Below are positions 1-7,437 of a DNA stretch of 11,885 nt, one piece after another (the first letter of the stretch is position 1; each line of letters starts with the position of its first letter). The stretch is from JBBKWX01 sp037969175. Its GTDB lineage: Bacteria > Bacteroidota > Bacteroidia > AKYH767-A > JBBKVM01. A program made the position numbers and the translations under genes. Location of the stretch: assembly GCA_037969175.1 (NCBI GenBank), contig JBBKWX010000208.1, forward strand, positions 1 through 11,885, in the 5' to 3' direction. Below the pieces are notes generated by a model. That model made no database searches. It worked only from the letters and a program-made list of their open reading frames with translations, and was not told where the DNA came from.

Positions 1-49
1 CTGCAAAGTAAAGCTTTTCAAATAATCTTTTAATAAGGAATTTCAGAGA

Positions 50-79
50 TTGGTCATTAAGATTAATATGGTAATTTTG
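50..79 (+). promoter_or_regulatory. Bacteroidota-type promoter of sucC
   Basis: TTG at 50-52 is followed, after a 19-bp spacer, by TAATTTTG at 72-79. This matches the -33 TTG and -7 TAnnTTTG elements known for the Bacteroidota primary sigma factor. The predicted transcription start lies a few bases downstream, giving a leader of roughly 13-15 nt before the ATG at 100. No clear Shine-Dalgarno is present, as is usual in this phylum. Confidence 0.75.
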
Positions 80-99
80 CCGCCTAAATAAAATGATCC

Positions 100-1293
100 A
101 TGAATATTCACGAATACCAGGGAAAACAAATATTATCAAGTTTTGGAGTAGCAATACAGCAAGGAATTGTTGCTGACACACCTGAAAAGGCAGTTGAAGC
201 AGCTAAAGAATTGACTGAAAAAACCGGTACAGGATGGTGGGTTATTAAAGCTCAGATTCACGCAGGTGGTCGCGGAAAGGGTGGGGGAGTGAAACTTGCT
301 AAATCTCTGGATGATGTGAAAAGGATCGCTTCTGAGATTCTGGGAATGCAATTGGTAACACCGCAAACCGGACCGGAAGGAAAATTAGTAAGCAAAATAT
401 TGGTAGCTCAGGATGTATATTATCCGGGTGCAAGTGAGACTTCTGAATTTTATATCAGTGTGCTTTTGAATCGTCAGACGGGTCGTAACATCGTGATGTA
501 CTCAACTGAAGGAGGTATGGATATAGAAGAAGTAGCAGAGCATACACCGCATTTGATATTCAAAGAAGAGATCGACCCTAAAGTAGGTATTCAAGGGTTC
601 CAGTGTCGTAAGATCGCTTTTAATCTAGGCCTTTCCGGAAATGCTTTTAAAGAAATGACCAAGTTTGTGGCAGCTTTGTACAAAGCCTATGACCAAACTG
701 ATTCTGCAATGTTTGAGATCAATCCGGTTCTTAAAACATCAGATGATAAGATCATAGCAGTTGATGCTAAAGTGGATCTGGATGAAAATGCACTATATCG
801 CCATCCGGATTATGCTGCTATGCGTGATGTTTCAGAAGAGGATCCAACAGAAGTGGAAGCCGGTGAGCATAACCTGAATTATGTGAAATTAGACGGTAAT
901 GTAGGATGTATGGTTAATGGAGCCGGACTTGCAATGGCAACCATGGATATTATTAAACTAGCGGGTGGCGAACCTGCTAACTTCCTGGATGTTGGTGGTA
1001 CGGCAAACGCTGCCCGTGTTGAACAAGCTTTCAGGATCATTTTGAAAGATCCAAATTGTAAAGCGATTCTTGTAAATATTTTCGGTGGTATTGTTCGTTG
1101 TGATCGTGTCGCTCAAGGTATCGTTGATGCCTATAACAATATTGGAGATATTCCTGTTCCTATCATCGTACGTCTTCAGGGAACAAATGCTGTTGAGGCA
1201 AAAAAGATCATTGACGATTCGGGATTGAAAGTATATTCAGCGATCCAATTGAAAGAAGCAGCAGATCTTGTTGCAGAATTAGTAAGCAAATAA
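100..1293 (+). CDS. sucC: Succinyl-CoA ligase (ADP-forming) subunit beta
   Basis: This is the beta subunit of succinyl-CoA synthetase, which couples succinyl-CoA cleavage to nucleotide phosphorylation in the cytoplasmic TCA cycle; it needs the alpha subunit SucD, which is not in this window. The 397-aa protein is near the usual 385-400 aa. The N-terminal ATP-grasp domain spans about residues 1-240: MNIHEYQGKQ start, glycine-rich KAQIHAGGRGKGGGVK at 50-65, FEINP at 205-209 and the metal-binding pair N208/D222. The C-terminal CoA-ligase domain follows with GCMVNGAGLAMATMD (269-283), NFLDVGGTA (294-302) and NIFGGIVRCD (326-335). All signature elements are intact. The ATG at 100 is favoured because the protein starts exactly at the conserved MNIHEYQ motif and sits just behind a good promoter. 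The agmatinase gene starts 4 bp after the stop, so the two are probably co-transcribed. Nucleotide specificity (ATP or GTP) cannot be read safely by eye. Confidence 0.97.
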   Translation: MNIHEYQGKQILSSFGVAIQQGIVADTPEKAVEAAKELTEKTGTGWWVIKAQIHAGGRGKGGGVKLAKSLDDVKRIASEILGMQLVTPQTGPEGKLVSKILVAQDVYYPGASETSEFYISVLLNRQTGRNIVMYSTEGGMDIEEVAEHTPHLIFKEEIDPKVGIQGFQCRKIAFNLGLSGNAFKEMTKFVAALYKAYDQTDSAMFEINPVLKTSDDKIIAVDAKVDLDENALYRHPDYAAMRDVSEEDPTEVEAGEHNLNYVKLDGNVGCMVNGAGLAMATMDIIKLAGGEPANFLDVGGTANAARVEQAFRIILKDPNCKAILVNIFGGIVRCDRVAQGIVDAYNNIGDIPVPIIVRLQGTNAVEAKKIIDDSGLKVYSAIQLKEAADLVAELVSK

Positions 1294-1297
1294 GTAA

Positions 1298-2188
1298 ATG
1301 AAAGCATTAGGTTCTGAAAATAATTTTCTGGGAATAACAGAAGAGGAATTATGTTCTTATGATAATTCTAAATATGTAATTCAATCCGCTCCTTACGAAT
1401 ATACTTCATCTTATCTGGCCGGATCAGACAAAGGACCGGCTGCTATTATAGAAGCATCGCATTTTGTTGAGTTTTATGATGAGGAATTAGATCAGGAAAC
1501 CTATAAAATGGGAGGTATCGCTACGCTACCTGCTATCGAGTTTAATGGAAAAGTTGATGCCGAAGCCGTTGAGCTTATTTATAAAGAAACTCAAAAGCTA
1601 CTGAATGACGGAAAATTTGTGATCTCTTTAGGAGCGGAACATACCGTTACCTATGGTTTTGTAAAAGCTCATTTAGAAAAATATCCTGATCTGTGTGTAT
1701 TGCAAATTGATGCTCATTCTGATCTGAGACTGGCTTATAACGATAACCCATATTCGCATGCCTCTGTAATGGCCAGGATCAACGATCATGGTATTCCCAT
1801 GACTCAGGTTGGGATCAGGGCTCAGTGCAAACAGGAGGCAGATCTGATAAAATCAACTCCTACCATTCATACATTCTATGCACATCAGATTCGTAAGGAC
1901 GTAAACTGGATCTCAAAGGTGATCGATTCTCTTGGTGATAATGTATATGTTACCATAGATGCTGATGGATTTGATCCTTCAGTTGTTCCAAATGTTGGAA
2001 CCGCTGAACCCGGAGGACTCACCTGGCAAGAAGGTCTGGATCTTTTGAAAGAGGTTTCACTGAAGAAGAATGTAATTGGGTTTGATATTGTTGAAGTAGC
2101 TCCAAAAGAAGGCGAAATACTTTCTGAATTTACGCTTGCGAAATTATTGTACCGCTTTGTGGGATATCTATCTCTGAAGAAAAATTGA
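1298..2188 (+). CDS. speB: Agmatinase-like ureohydrolase
   Basis: A binuclear manganese ureohydrolase of the arginase/agmatinase family, 296 aa, cytoplasmic. The metal-ligand motifs are all visible: GAEH with H115, DAHSD with D138, H140 and D142, and DADGFDP with D221 and D223; E266 lies in the conserved FDIVEVAP stretch and SHAS holds H154. The C-terminal SEFTLAKLLYRFVGYL ending and the VGIRAQ segment resemble Bacteroidota proteins annotated as agmatinase (agmatine to putrescine plus urea), so that is preferred over arginase or formimidoylglutamase; substrate is inferred, not proven. The first metal motif is GAEH rather than the commoner GGDH, a change that keeps the histidine. The gene begins 4 bp after sucC and has no room for its own promoter, so it depends on the sucC promoter. 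No arginine decarboxylase gene, which would supply agmatine, is in the window. Confidence 0.9.
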   Translation: MKALGSENNFLGITEEELCSYDNSKYVIQSAPYEYTSSYLAGSDKGPAAIIEASHFVEFYDEELDQETYKMGGIATLPAIEFNGKVDAEAVELIYKETQKLLNDGKFVISLGAEHTVTYGFVKAHLEKYPDLCVLQIDAHSDLRLAYNDNPYSHASVMARINDHGIPMTQVGIRAQCKQEADLIKSTPTIHTFYAHQIRKDVNWISKVIDSLGDNVYVTIDADGFDPSVVPNVGTAEPGGLTWQEGLDLLKEVSLKKNVIGFDIVEVAPKEGEILSEFTLAKLLYRFVGYLSLKKN

Positions 2189-2215
2189 CAAACAGCCTGC
2201 AATTGATTAACTTAG
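2185..2215 (+). promoter_or_regulatory. Candidate promoter of the fatty-acid hydroxylase gene
   Basis: TTG at 2185-2187 overlaps the end of the agmatinase gene and is followed after 20 bp by TAACTTAG at 2208-2215, one mismatch from TAnnTTTG. The spacing and the 46-bp gap before the next gene fit a promoter, but read-through from sucC is equally possible. Confidence 0.4.
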
Positions 2216-2234
2216 GGATATAAAACGTCCCGTC

Positions 2235-2843
2235 ATGCAGGATTCTCAATTTAAAAAGAATAATAGTGCAAGACTTTTTAAAAACCGGTTTCTTGAAGCA
2301 TTAACACGAACCCCATTTTGGCTGCCAATTTTCTTTTTTTATGCCGTCTCAGCCGGAATTCTGGTTTTTAATAAGTTTGACCTCAGTTTAATCAGCGTTT
2401 TTTTGTCGTTCATTCTTGGATTGCTTTTATTTACTCTGGTAGAATATTTAATTCATCGCTTTCTATTTCATTTTAATGCTCAAACTGAAAAGCAAAAAGC
2501 AATTCTATTTACTATACACGGTGTACACCATGATTTCCCACGGGACAGATCAAGGTTGGTAATGCCGATCGTACTTTCTATAACGCTGGCAACTATTTTC
2601 TTTCTTATTTTCAAGATCCTGATACCGGATTTTTATTTGATATTTTTCTCAGGATTCATTGCAGGATATTCCTCTTATTTATTTATACATTATGCCGTGC
2701 ATGCATTTAGACCACCGAAAAACATTTTTCGTTATCTGTGGAAACATCATGCCTTACATCACTATAAATCTAATGATGCTGCATTTGCAGTAAGTTTCCC
2801 TTTATGGGATTACATTTTTGGCACTATGGCTGCTAAAAAATAA
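2235..2843 (+). CDS. Fatty acid 2-hydroxylase-like membrane di-iron enzyme
   Basis: A 202-aa integral membrane protein of the fatty acid hydroxylase/sterol desaturase superfamily, which uses a histidine-bound di-iron centre and O2. Histidine clusters: HRFLFH (H74, H79), HGVHH (H95, H98, H99), HYAVH (H152, H156) and HHALHH (H171, H172, H175, H176). The stretch HGVHHDFPRDRSRLVMP (95-111) closely follows the signature of FA2H/Scs7-type fatty-acyl 2-hydroxylases (HGxHH, P.D..RLV.P). Hydrophobic segments at about 28-45, 50-73, 111-130 and 132-151 give the usual four-helix layout with a cytoplasmic catalytic face. Known eukaryotic relatives 2-hydroxylate the N-acyl chain of sphingolipids. Bacteroidota make sphingolipids, sulfonolipids and hydroxylated ornithine/glycine lipids, so an envelope lipid is the inferred substrate. 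The cytochrome b5 domain of yeast and human homologues is absent, as expected for bacterial members. Confidence 0.85.
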   Translation: MQDSQFKKNNSARLFKNRFLEALTRTPFWLPIFFFYAVSAGILVFNKFDLSLISVFLSFILGLLLFTLVEYLIHRFLFHFNAQTEKQKAILFTIHGVHHDFPRDRSRLVMPIVLSITLATIFFLIFKILIPDFYLIFFSGFIAGYSSYLFIHYAVHAFRPPKNIFRYLWKHHALHHYKSNDAAFAVSFPLWDYIFGTMAAKK

Positions 2844-3011
2844 ATATCATATTTCTATACTGTTTTTGCATCTTTGTGTTTCTACTTTTCATTCGAAAGT
2901 TCAACATATTTGTGTTGATCAATCAGATGGATTGAAAATAATATCAGTCATTTTTCGTAGATAGATTAAATAGTATACTCTGATCGGAGTACAAACAAAG
3001 AATCAGCAGGA
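2844..3011 (+). other. 168-bp intergenic region upstream of accC
   Basis: No open frame of note. It holds a perfect odd-centred palindrome AAATATCATATTT (2842-2854, starting inside the previous stop codon) with no T-tract, so it is not a convincing terminator. Two -7-like elements are present, CATCTTTG (2869-2876) and CATATTTG (2905-2912), each one base from TAnnTTTG but without a TTG at the right distance. A near-palindrome lies at 2976-2991. The accC promoter probably sits here but cannot be fixed. Confidence 0.5.
2976..2991. repeat. Near-perfect inverted repeat upstream of accC
   Basis: TACTC-TGATCG-GAGTA: five-base arms around a GATC core, making a 16-bp near-palindrome with a single mismatched pair. 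It ends 20 bp before the accC start codon. It could be an operator or a chance structure; no regulator gene lies beside it. Confidence 0.35.
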
Positions 3012-4493
3012 ATGAAAAAAATACTTATAGCAAATAGAGGAGAGATTGCGCTCAGGGTAATGCGATCGGCGAAAGAAATGGGGATTGCTACTGTTGCAGT
3101 TTTTAGTGAGGCTGATAGATTCTCACCTCACGTCAGATATGCGGATGAAGCAGTTTGTATAGGTCCTCCTGCTTCAAATCAAAGTTATTTGTTAGGTGAC
3201 AAAATTATTGAAGTTGCTCTACAATTGAATGTTGATGCAATTCATCCCGGTTATGGTTTTTTGTCTGAGAATCCAATTTTCGCTAATAGTGTTGAAAAGG
3301 CAGGCTTGATATTTATAGGGCCCTCTGCTTATTCGATGGAGATCATGGGAAGCAAGTTGGGAGCAAAGGCAGCTGTAAAAGCCTATGACATACCGATGGT
3401 TCCGGGAACAGATCATGCCATAGATAATGTAGATGAAGCATTAAATACAGCTATAGAAATTGGTTTTCCGGTTTTGATCAAAGCATCTGCAGGAGGTGGT
3501 GGAAAAGGAATGCGTATAGTGGAAAAGGGCGATGAATTCATAGAACAAATGAAACTTGCTGTTTCAGAGGCTATTTCTGCTTTTGGTGATGGCTCTGTAT
3601 TTATCGAAAAATATGTAGCTGGCCCAAGGCATGTGGAGATACAGGTTCTTGGAGATAAACATGGCAATGTGGTCCACCTTTTTGAACGGGAATGTTCAAT
3701 TCAACGGAGACATCAGAAAGTCGTTGAAGAAGCACCTTCATCCATACTTGATAACACGATGAGGATGGCTATGGGAGACGCTGCTGTGCGGGTTGCTAAA
3801 GCGTGTAACTATGTTGGTGCCGGCACTGTCGAGTTTTTGTTGGATGAAGAAAAGAACTTTTATTTCCTTGAAATGAATACCCGGCTACAGGTAGAACACC
3901 CTGTTACGGAAATAATAACCGGTATCGATTTGGTAAAAGAACAAATAAAAATAGCAAGAGGGGAGCAGCTTTCATTTTCACAAGAGGATTTGAAGATCAA
4001 CGGTCATGCTATGGAGATCCGGGTCTATGCTGAAGATCCGGAAAATCAATTTCTGCCTGATATTGGCAAATTGGTGACCTATGAACGCCCTCAGGGAGCA
4101 GGAGTAAGGGTAGATGATGGATTTGAACAGGGCATGGATATTCCGATCTATTATGATCCGATGATATCAAAACTGATAACTTTTGGGAAAGACAGAACTG
4201 AAGCTATTCAGAGAATGATACGCGCAATTGATGAATATATCATTACTGGTCCTAAAACAACACTTTCATTTTGCAAATTCGTTATGCAACATGAAGCTTT
4301 TGTCTCTGGAAATTTTGATACCCATTTTGTAAAGAAATATTTTACACCGAATTCTTTGACTGAAGAAAATACTGAATGTGAGTTGATAGCTGCTGCTATT
4401 GCAGCTGAAACATTTTCAAAATTAGAGATCCCGGCAGTAAATAAAAATGGCTCAGTGAATGATTCTTCAAACTGGAAAAAGAACAGATCCTAG
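3012..4493 (+). CDS. accC: Acetyl-/acyl-CoA carboxylase biotin carboxylase subunit
   Basis: ATP-dependent carboxylation of biotin on a carrier protein, the first half-reaction of acetyl-CoA or propionyl-CoA carboxylase, in the cytoplasm. 493 aa. Biotin-carboxylase N-domain (about 1-112; KKILIANRGEIALRV start, HPGYGFLSEN at 78-87), ATP-grasp domain (about 113-315) and C-domain (about 330-440). Key residues are present: K157 in KASAGGGGKGM, the ECSIQRRHQK segment (227-236) with K236, E274, E287, NTRLQVEHPVTE with R291 and E295, and R337 in MEIRVYAEDP. E. coli AccC is 449 aa; the extra ~45 residues here form a tail with an Ala/Glu-rich stretch (453-467) and a polar Ser/Asn end, as in acyl-CoA carboxylase A chains up to the carrier domain, but no biotin carrier domain (MKM motif) follows. 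No accB or carboxyltransferase gene is adjacent, so acetyl- versus propionyl-CoA specificity is open. The DUF4294 gene follows after 28 bp. Confidence 0.92.
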   Translation: MKKILIANRGEIALRVMRSAKEMGIATVAVFSEADRFSPHVRYADEAVCIGPPASNQSYLLGDKIIEVALQLNVDAIHPGYGFLSENPIFANSVEKAGLIFIGPSAYSMEIMGSKLGAKAAVKAYDIPMVPGTDHAIDNVDEALNTAIEIGFPVLIKASAGGGGKGMRIVEKGDEFIEQMKLAVSEAISAFGDGSVFIEKYVAGPRHVEIQVLGDKHGNVVHLFERECSIQRRHQKVVEEAPSSILDNTMRMAMGDAAVRVAKACNYVGAGTVEFLLDEEKNFYFLEMNTRLQVEHPVTEIITGIDLVKEQIKIARGEQLSFSQEDLKINGHAMEIRVYAEDPENQFLPDIGKLVTYERPQGAGVRVDDGFEQGMDIPIYYDPMISKLITFGKDRTEAIQRMIRAIDEYIITGPKTTLSFCKFVMQHEAFVSGNFDTHFVKKYFTPNSLTEENTECELIAAAIAAETFSKLEIPAVNKNGSVNDSSNWKKNRS

Positions 4494-4521
4494 TGGCATA
4501 ATAATTGACTTTTAGCTCCAA

Positions 4522-5112
4522 ATGAAATTTAAGCTCCTCTTTTATATTCTCTTATTCACTCCCTTTTTCGGAGTTACACAAAACGTTTTACCGGATGGTA
4601 GAACGGTGACGCTTACAACAACCATAGGTGAAGACACTATTCCTTTTATAAATCTGCCTGAAGTAGAAATACTATCCAAACTCTCAGAAGAAGACATGTT
4701 GAGATTGCAGGCGTATAAAAGACTAAAAAGGGATGTTAAAAAAGCGTATCCCTATGCAAAGTTAGCAAGTGCGCAGATCAAAGAGATTGAACTACATGTC
4801 GGTACTCTAAAAAATGAAAGACAGAAACGTAAGTACATCAAGGCTAAAGAAAAAGAACTTAAGGAACAATTTACTCAAGAATTAAAAAACCTTACAGTTA
4901 ACCAGGGGCGGATCCTTATGAAACTTGTAGACAGAGAAACAGGGACATCAAGTTATGATCTGGTAAGAGAACTTAAAGGGTCGCTTTCTGCTTTTTTCTG
5001 GCAGGGAATGGCTAAACTTTTTGGTTCGAGTTTAAAATCCACTTATGACCCAAATGGAGAAGATTCTCAAATAGAAGACATTGTTGTAATGATAGAAAAT
5101 GGGCAGCTCTGA
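4522..5112 (+). CDS. Secreted DUF4294-like protein of unknown function
   Basis: A 196-aa protein that begins with a hydrophobic signal peptide (residues 1-20, MKFKLLFYILLFTPFFGVTQ) and no lipobox, so export to the periplasm is predicted. The mature part has EDTIPFINLPEVEIL (37-51), then a highly charged helical region (about 55-125) with AYPYAKLAS (75-83) and KNERQKRKYIK (97-107), and a C-terminal part with QGRILMKLVDRETG (128-141) and FWQGMAKLFG (159-168). From memory this order of motifs is the DUF4294 family, widespread and nearly confined to Bacteroidota; no function is known to me. The gene is 28 bp after the biotin carboxylase with no visible promoter between, suggesting co-transcription. 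Its stop codon abuts the stop of the convergent dehydrogenase gene with no spacer and no terminator is visible at the junction. Confidence 0.83.
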   Translation: MKFKLLFYILLFTPFFGVTQNVLPDGRTVTLTTTIGEDTIPFINLPEVEILSKLSEEDMLRLQAYKRLKRDVKKAYPYAKLASAQIKEIELHVGTLKNERQKRKYIKAKEKELKEQFTQELKNLTVNQGRILMKLVDRETGTSSYDLVRELKGSLSAFFWQGMAKLFGSSLKSTYDPNGEDSQIEDIVVMIENGQL

Positions 5113-6009
5113 TTATTTTCTGAACATGGCTGAAACCACCAGATCTTTGCTTCCTGCAGTGTATTCATAGAAACCGCTTCCCGACTTAACACCCAAATGC
5201 CCTGCGTTTACCATATTCACCAATAAAGGACATGGGGCGTATTTAGGATTACCAAAGCCTTCATGAAGAACATTCAGGATAGATAAACACACATCTAATC
5301 CAATGAAGTCAGCGAGCTGCAAAGGTCCCATAGGATGTGCCATTCCAAGCTTCATCACTTCATCAATTCCATCAACCTTTCCAACACCTTCAAATAGGGT
5401 ATAGATTGCCTCATTTATCATGGGCATCAAAATACGATTTGCTACAAATCCAGGATAATCGTTTACCTCAACGGGGATCTTAGAAAGGGATCTGCTCATT
5501 TCAACGATCAGATCATTCACCTGATCACTTGTAGAATAACCTCTGATTATCTCTACTAATTTCATTACCGGCACAGGATTCATAAAATGCATCCCAATTA
5601 CATTTTCGGCTCTCTTCGTTACAGATGCGATCTTGGTGATAGAAATGCTTGATGTATTACTCGCTAATATAGCACCCGGCTTGCAATGAGCATCCAATTC
5701 TTTAAAGATATTCAGTTTTAGATCCAGTCTTTCTGTAGCAGCTTCTACCACCAGATCAGCGTCAGTCACAGCTTCAGCTATGGATGTGAATGTTGTGATA
5801 CTATTGAGTGTCTTCGTTTTTTCAGCTTCACTTATTTTTTCTTTTGAAACCATCCTGTCAAGATTCTTTGCAATAGTGGCCATCCCTTTTTCAAGAGATG
5901 CAGCTGAGACATCGATCAGATTTACACTATACCCAAATTGAGCAAAAGTATGTGCAATACCATTACCCATTGTTCCTGCTCCGATAACTGCAACTTTATT
6001 GATTTTCAT
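5113..6009 (-). CDS. 3-hydroxyacyl-CoA (3-hydroxybutyryl-CoA) dehydrogenase
   Basis: NAD(P)-dependent interconversion of 3-hydroxyacyl-CoA and 3-ketoacyl-CoA in the cytoplasm, in fatty-acid oxidation, butanoate or polyhydroxyalkanoate metabolism. 298 aa, slightly above the ~285 aa of short stand-alone Hbd/PaaH enzymes. The N-terminal Rossmann domain has GAGTMGNGIAHTFAQFGY (10-27) with acidic D33 after beta-2, suggesting NAD. Catalytic residues by spacing from the human enzyme are S120 (SNTSSISI), H141 (GMHFMNPVPVMKLVE), E153 and N191 (DYPGFVANRIL). The C-terminal dimerisation domain follows with LGMAHPMGPLQLADFIGLDV (221-240) and SGSGFYEY (276-283). It is the last gene of the minus-strand operon, 9 bp after the sugar transferase, an odd partner for glycan genes. 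Fine specificity cannot be told; the name hbd would be a guess. Confidence 0.93.
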   Translation of the reverse strand: MKINKVAVIGAGTMGNGIAHTFAQFGYSVNLIDVSAASLEKGMATIAKNLDRMVSKEKISEAEKTKTLNSITTFTSIAEAVTDADLVVEAATERLDLKLNIFKELDAHCKPGAILASNTSSISITKIASVTKRAENVIGMHFMNPVPVMKLVEIIRGYSTSDQVNDLIVEMSRSLSKIPVEVNDYPGFVANRILMPMINEAIYTLFEGVGKVDGIDEVMKLGMAHPMGPLQLADFIGLDVCLSILNVLHEGFGNPKYAPCPLLVNMVNAGHLGVKSGSGFYEYTAGSKDLVVSAMFRK

Positions 6010-6018
6010 AGTTTAAGA

Positions 6019-7437
6019 TTATTGTCCTTTTTGTTTAAGAACTATCATGACGGTATAAATTAGCACTTTGAAATCAAGAGCCAAAGACATATTTTCAATA
6101 TAGATCAGATCGAATTTTAAGCGGTCAAGCATTTGATCAACATTCTCAGCATACCCATATTTTACTTGCCCCCAGGATGTAATACCGGGTCTTACTTTCT
6201 GCAAATGCTTATAATGAGGAGCCTTCTCCATGATTTGTTCAATAAAAAACTGGCGCTCAGGTCTTGGTCCAACAAGTGACATGTCGCCGATCAATACATT
6301 AAAAAATTGAGGAATTTCGTCCAATCGAATCTTTCTCATAAAACGGCCGAATTTTGTAACACGAATATCATTTTGACTCGATAACATAGGACCATTCTTT
6401 TCAGAGCCTACATGCATGGATCTGAATTTATATATGATAAATGGTTTCCCATGAATTCCAATTCGTTCTTGTTTGAAAAATACCGGACCCTTTGATCCAA
6501 ATTTTACAACAATAGCAGTAAAAATAAAAAGTGGAGAACACAGGGTGAGAACTACCGTTGAAACCAAAATATCGATTATCCTTTTTAAGCTTTTCTGCCA
6601 GGCAGGCATTAATTCAGGATAGATCTCGATAAGAGGAGCACCAAATATGGCATTCATTTTCACAGATCCAGCAAGGATATCATACATATCCGGAATGATC
6701 TTTATAATGACGTTGGTATCTTCAAGGTTATTGATAATGGGCTGAATACTATTGTGTTCAGATGATTCAATTGCAATAATAACCTCTTCTATATTATTTT
6801 GTCTAATTATATCACGAATATCATCCTTACATCCCAAATGGGGTAAACTATCTTTCAACAGATGCCCATTATTATGATCTACATGGACAAATCCCAGGAA
6901 TTTATTTCCAGGAGTTGGTTTCATGCTTTCAAACTCATTATATAAGCCCAAAGCATTCGAGTTACTACCTACAAGTAAAGTATTAAACCCAATTTCTTTT
7001 CGTTGTATCCGGTGATTGGTCCTTGATGAAAGCACAAAGCGGAAAAATGCAGTAAGGGTAAAATGGAGTAGAAATAAAGTGTAAAATGTCTTGTAATATG
7101 TTTTGTAGGAAACTACAGCATCATCTAACAATAAAGCAAAGAAAATAATTAGAACACCAATAATGGTTGTGAGAAAGGTCTGTCCGATCTCTTTCAATCT
7201 TGATTTTCTGTAAATATTCAAATAAGACCCCATAAGGGCGTAAAATAGCACCCATATTAGAGGCAAAAGAAAAATACCGATATAGAAATTATTGTCAAAT
7301 TCTACCGGTACTTTATAACCAAACTTTGAAGATTCTATGTATAATTTTCTGAATACATAAAAAGTTCCCCATGCTATGGCAGCCGAGAAATAATCTGCTC
7401 CTATATATTTAAGAGTCTGTAATCGTTTATCCATCAT
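6019..7437 (-). CDS. Polyprenyl-phosphate sugar-1-phosphate transferase (WcaJ-like)
   Basis: Membrane phosphoglycosyltransferase that moves a sugar-1-phosphate from a nucleotide sugar to undecaprenyl phosphate, starting a capsule, exopolysaccharide or O-antigen unit. 472 aa, the long architecture: N-terminal membrane helices (about 13-30, 51-71, 86-105, 117-135), a cytoplasmic nucleotide-binding-like (CoA_binding_3) domain (about 150-260, LLVGSNSNALGLY), then the catalytic bacterial sugar transferase domain with its re-entrant hydrophobic helix (285-311, KRIIDILVSTVVL). Catalytic motifs: KGPVFFKQERIG (316-327), YKFRSM (336-341), LDEIPQFFNVLIGDMSLVGP (372-391) holding the D373-E374 dyad, PRPER and RPGITSWGQVKYGYAE. 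The start ATG overlaps the stop of the upstream lipoprotein gene (ATGA), showing translational coupling; a second ATG follows directly, so the true start may be one codon later. The transferred sugar (glucose, galactose, N-acetyl sugar) is unknown. Confidence 0.93.
   Translation of the reverse strand: MMDKRLQTLKYIGADYFSAAIAWGTFYVFRKLYIESSKFGYKVPVEFDNNFYIGIFLLPLIWVLFYALMGSYLNIYRKSRLKEIGQTFLTTIIGVLIIFFALLLDDAVVSYKTYYKTFYTLFLLHFTLTAFFRFVLSSRTNHRIQRKEIGFNTLLVGSNSNALGLYNEFESMKPTPGNKFLGFVHVDHNNGHLLKDSLPHLGCKDDIRDIIRQNNIEEVIIAIESSEHNSIQPIINNLEDTNVIIKIIPDMYDILAGSVKMNAIFGAPLIEIYPELMPAWQKSLKRIIDILVSTVVLTLCSPLFIFTAIVVKFGSKGPVFFKQERIGIHGKPFIIYKFRSMHVGSEKNGPMLSSQNDIRVTKFGRFMRKIRLDEIPQFFNVLIGDMSLVGPRPERQFFIEQIMEKAPHYKHLQKVRPGITSWGQVKYGYAENVDQMLDRLKFDLIYIENMSLALDFKVLIYTVMIVLKQKGQ

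Noticed and set aside
136..366. Minus-strand open frame of 76 codons within sucC
   Set aside because: It lies wholly inside the well-supported sucC gene, and its Cys/Phe/Ser-rich translation is typical of antisense shadow frames.
1885..2202. Minus-strand open frame of 105 codons over the end of the agmatinase gene
   Set aside because: It is antisense to conserved metal-binding motifs, shows no signal or domain, and has no promoter.
2842..2854. Perfect palindrome AAATATCATATTT after the hydroxylase gene, considered as a terminator
   Set aside because: The stem is all A-T, only six pairs, with a one-base loop and no T-tract.
3219..3667. Two minus-strand frames inside accC
   Set aside because: Both mirror conserved ATP-grasp coding sequence and show no recognisable protein features.
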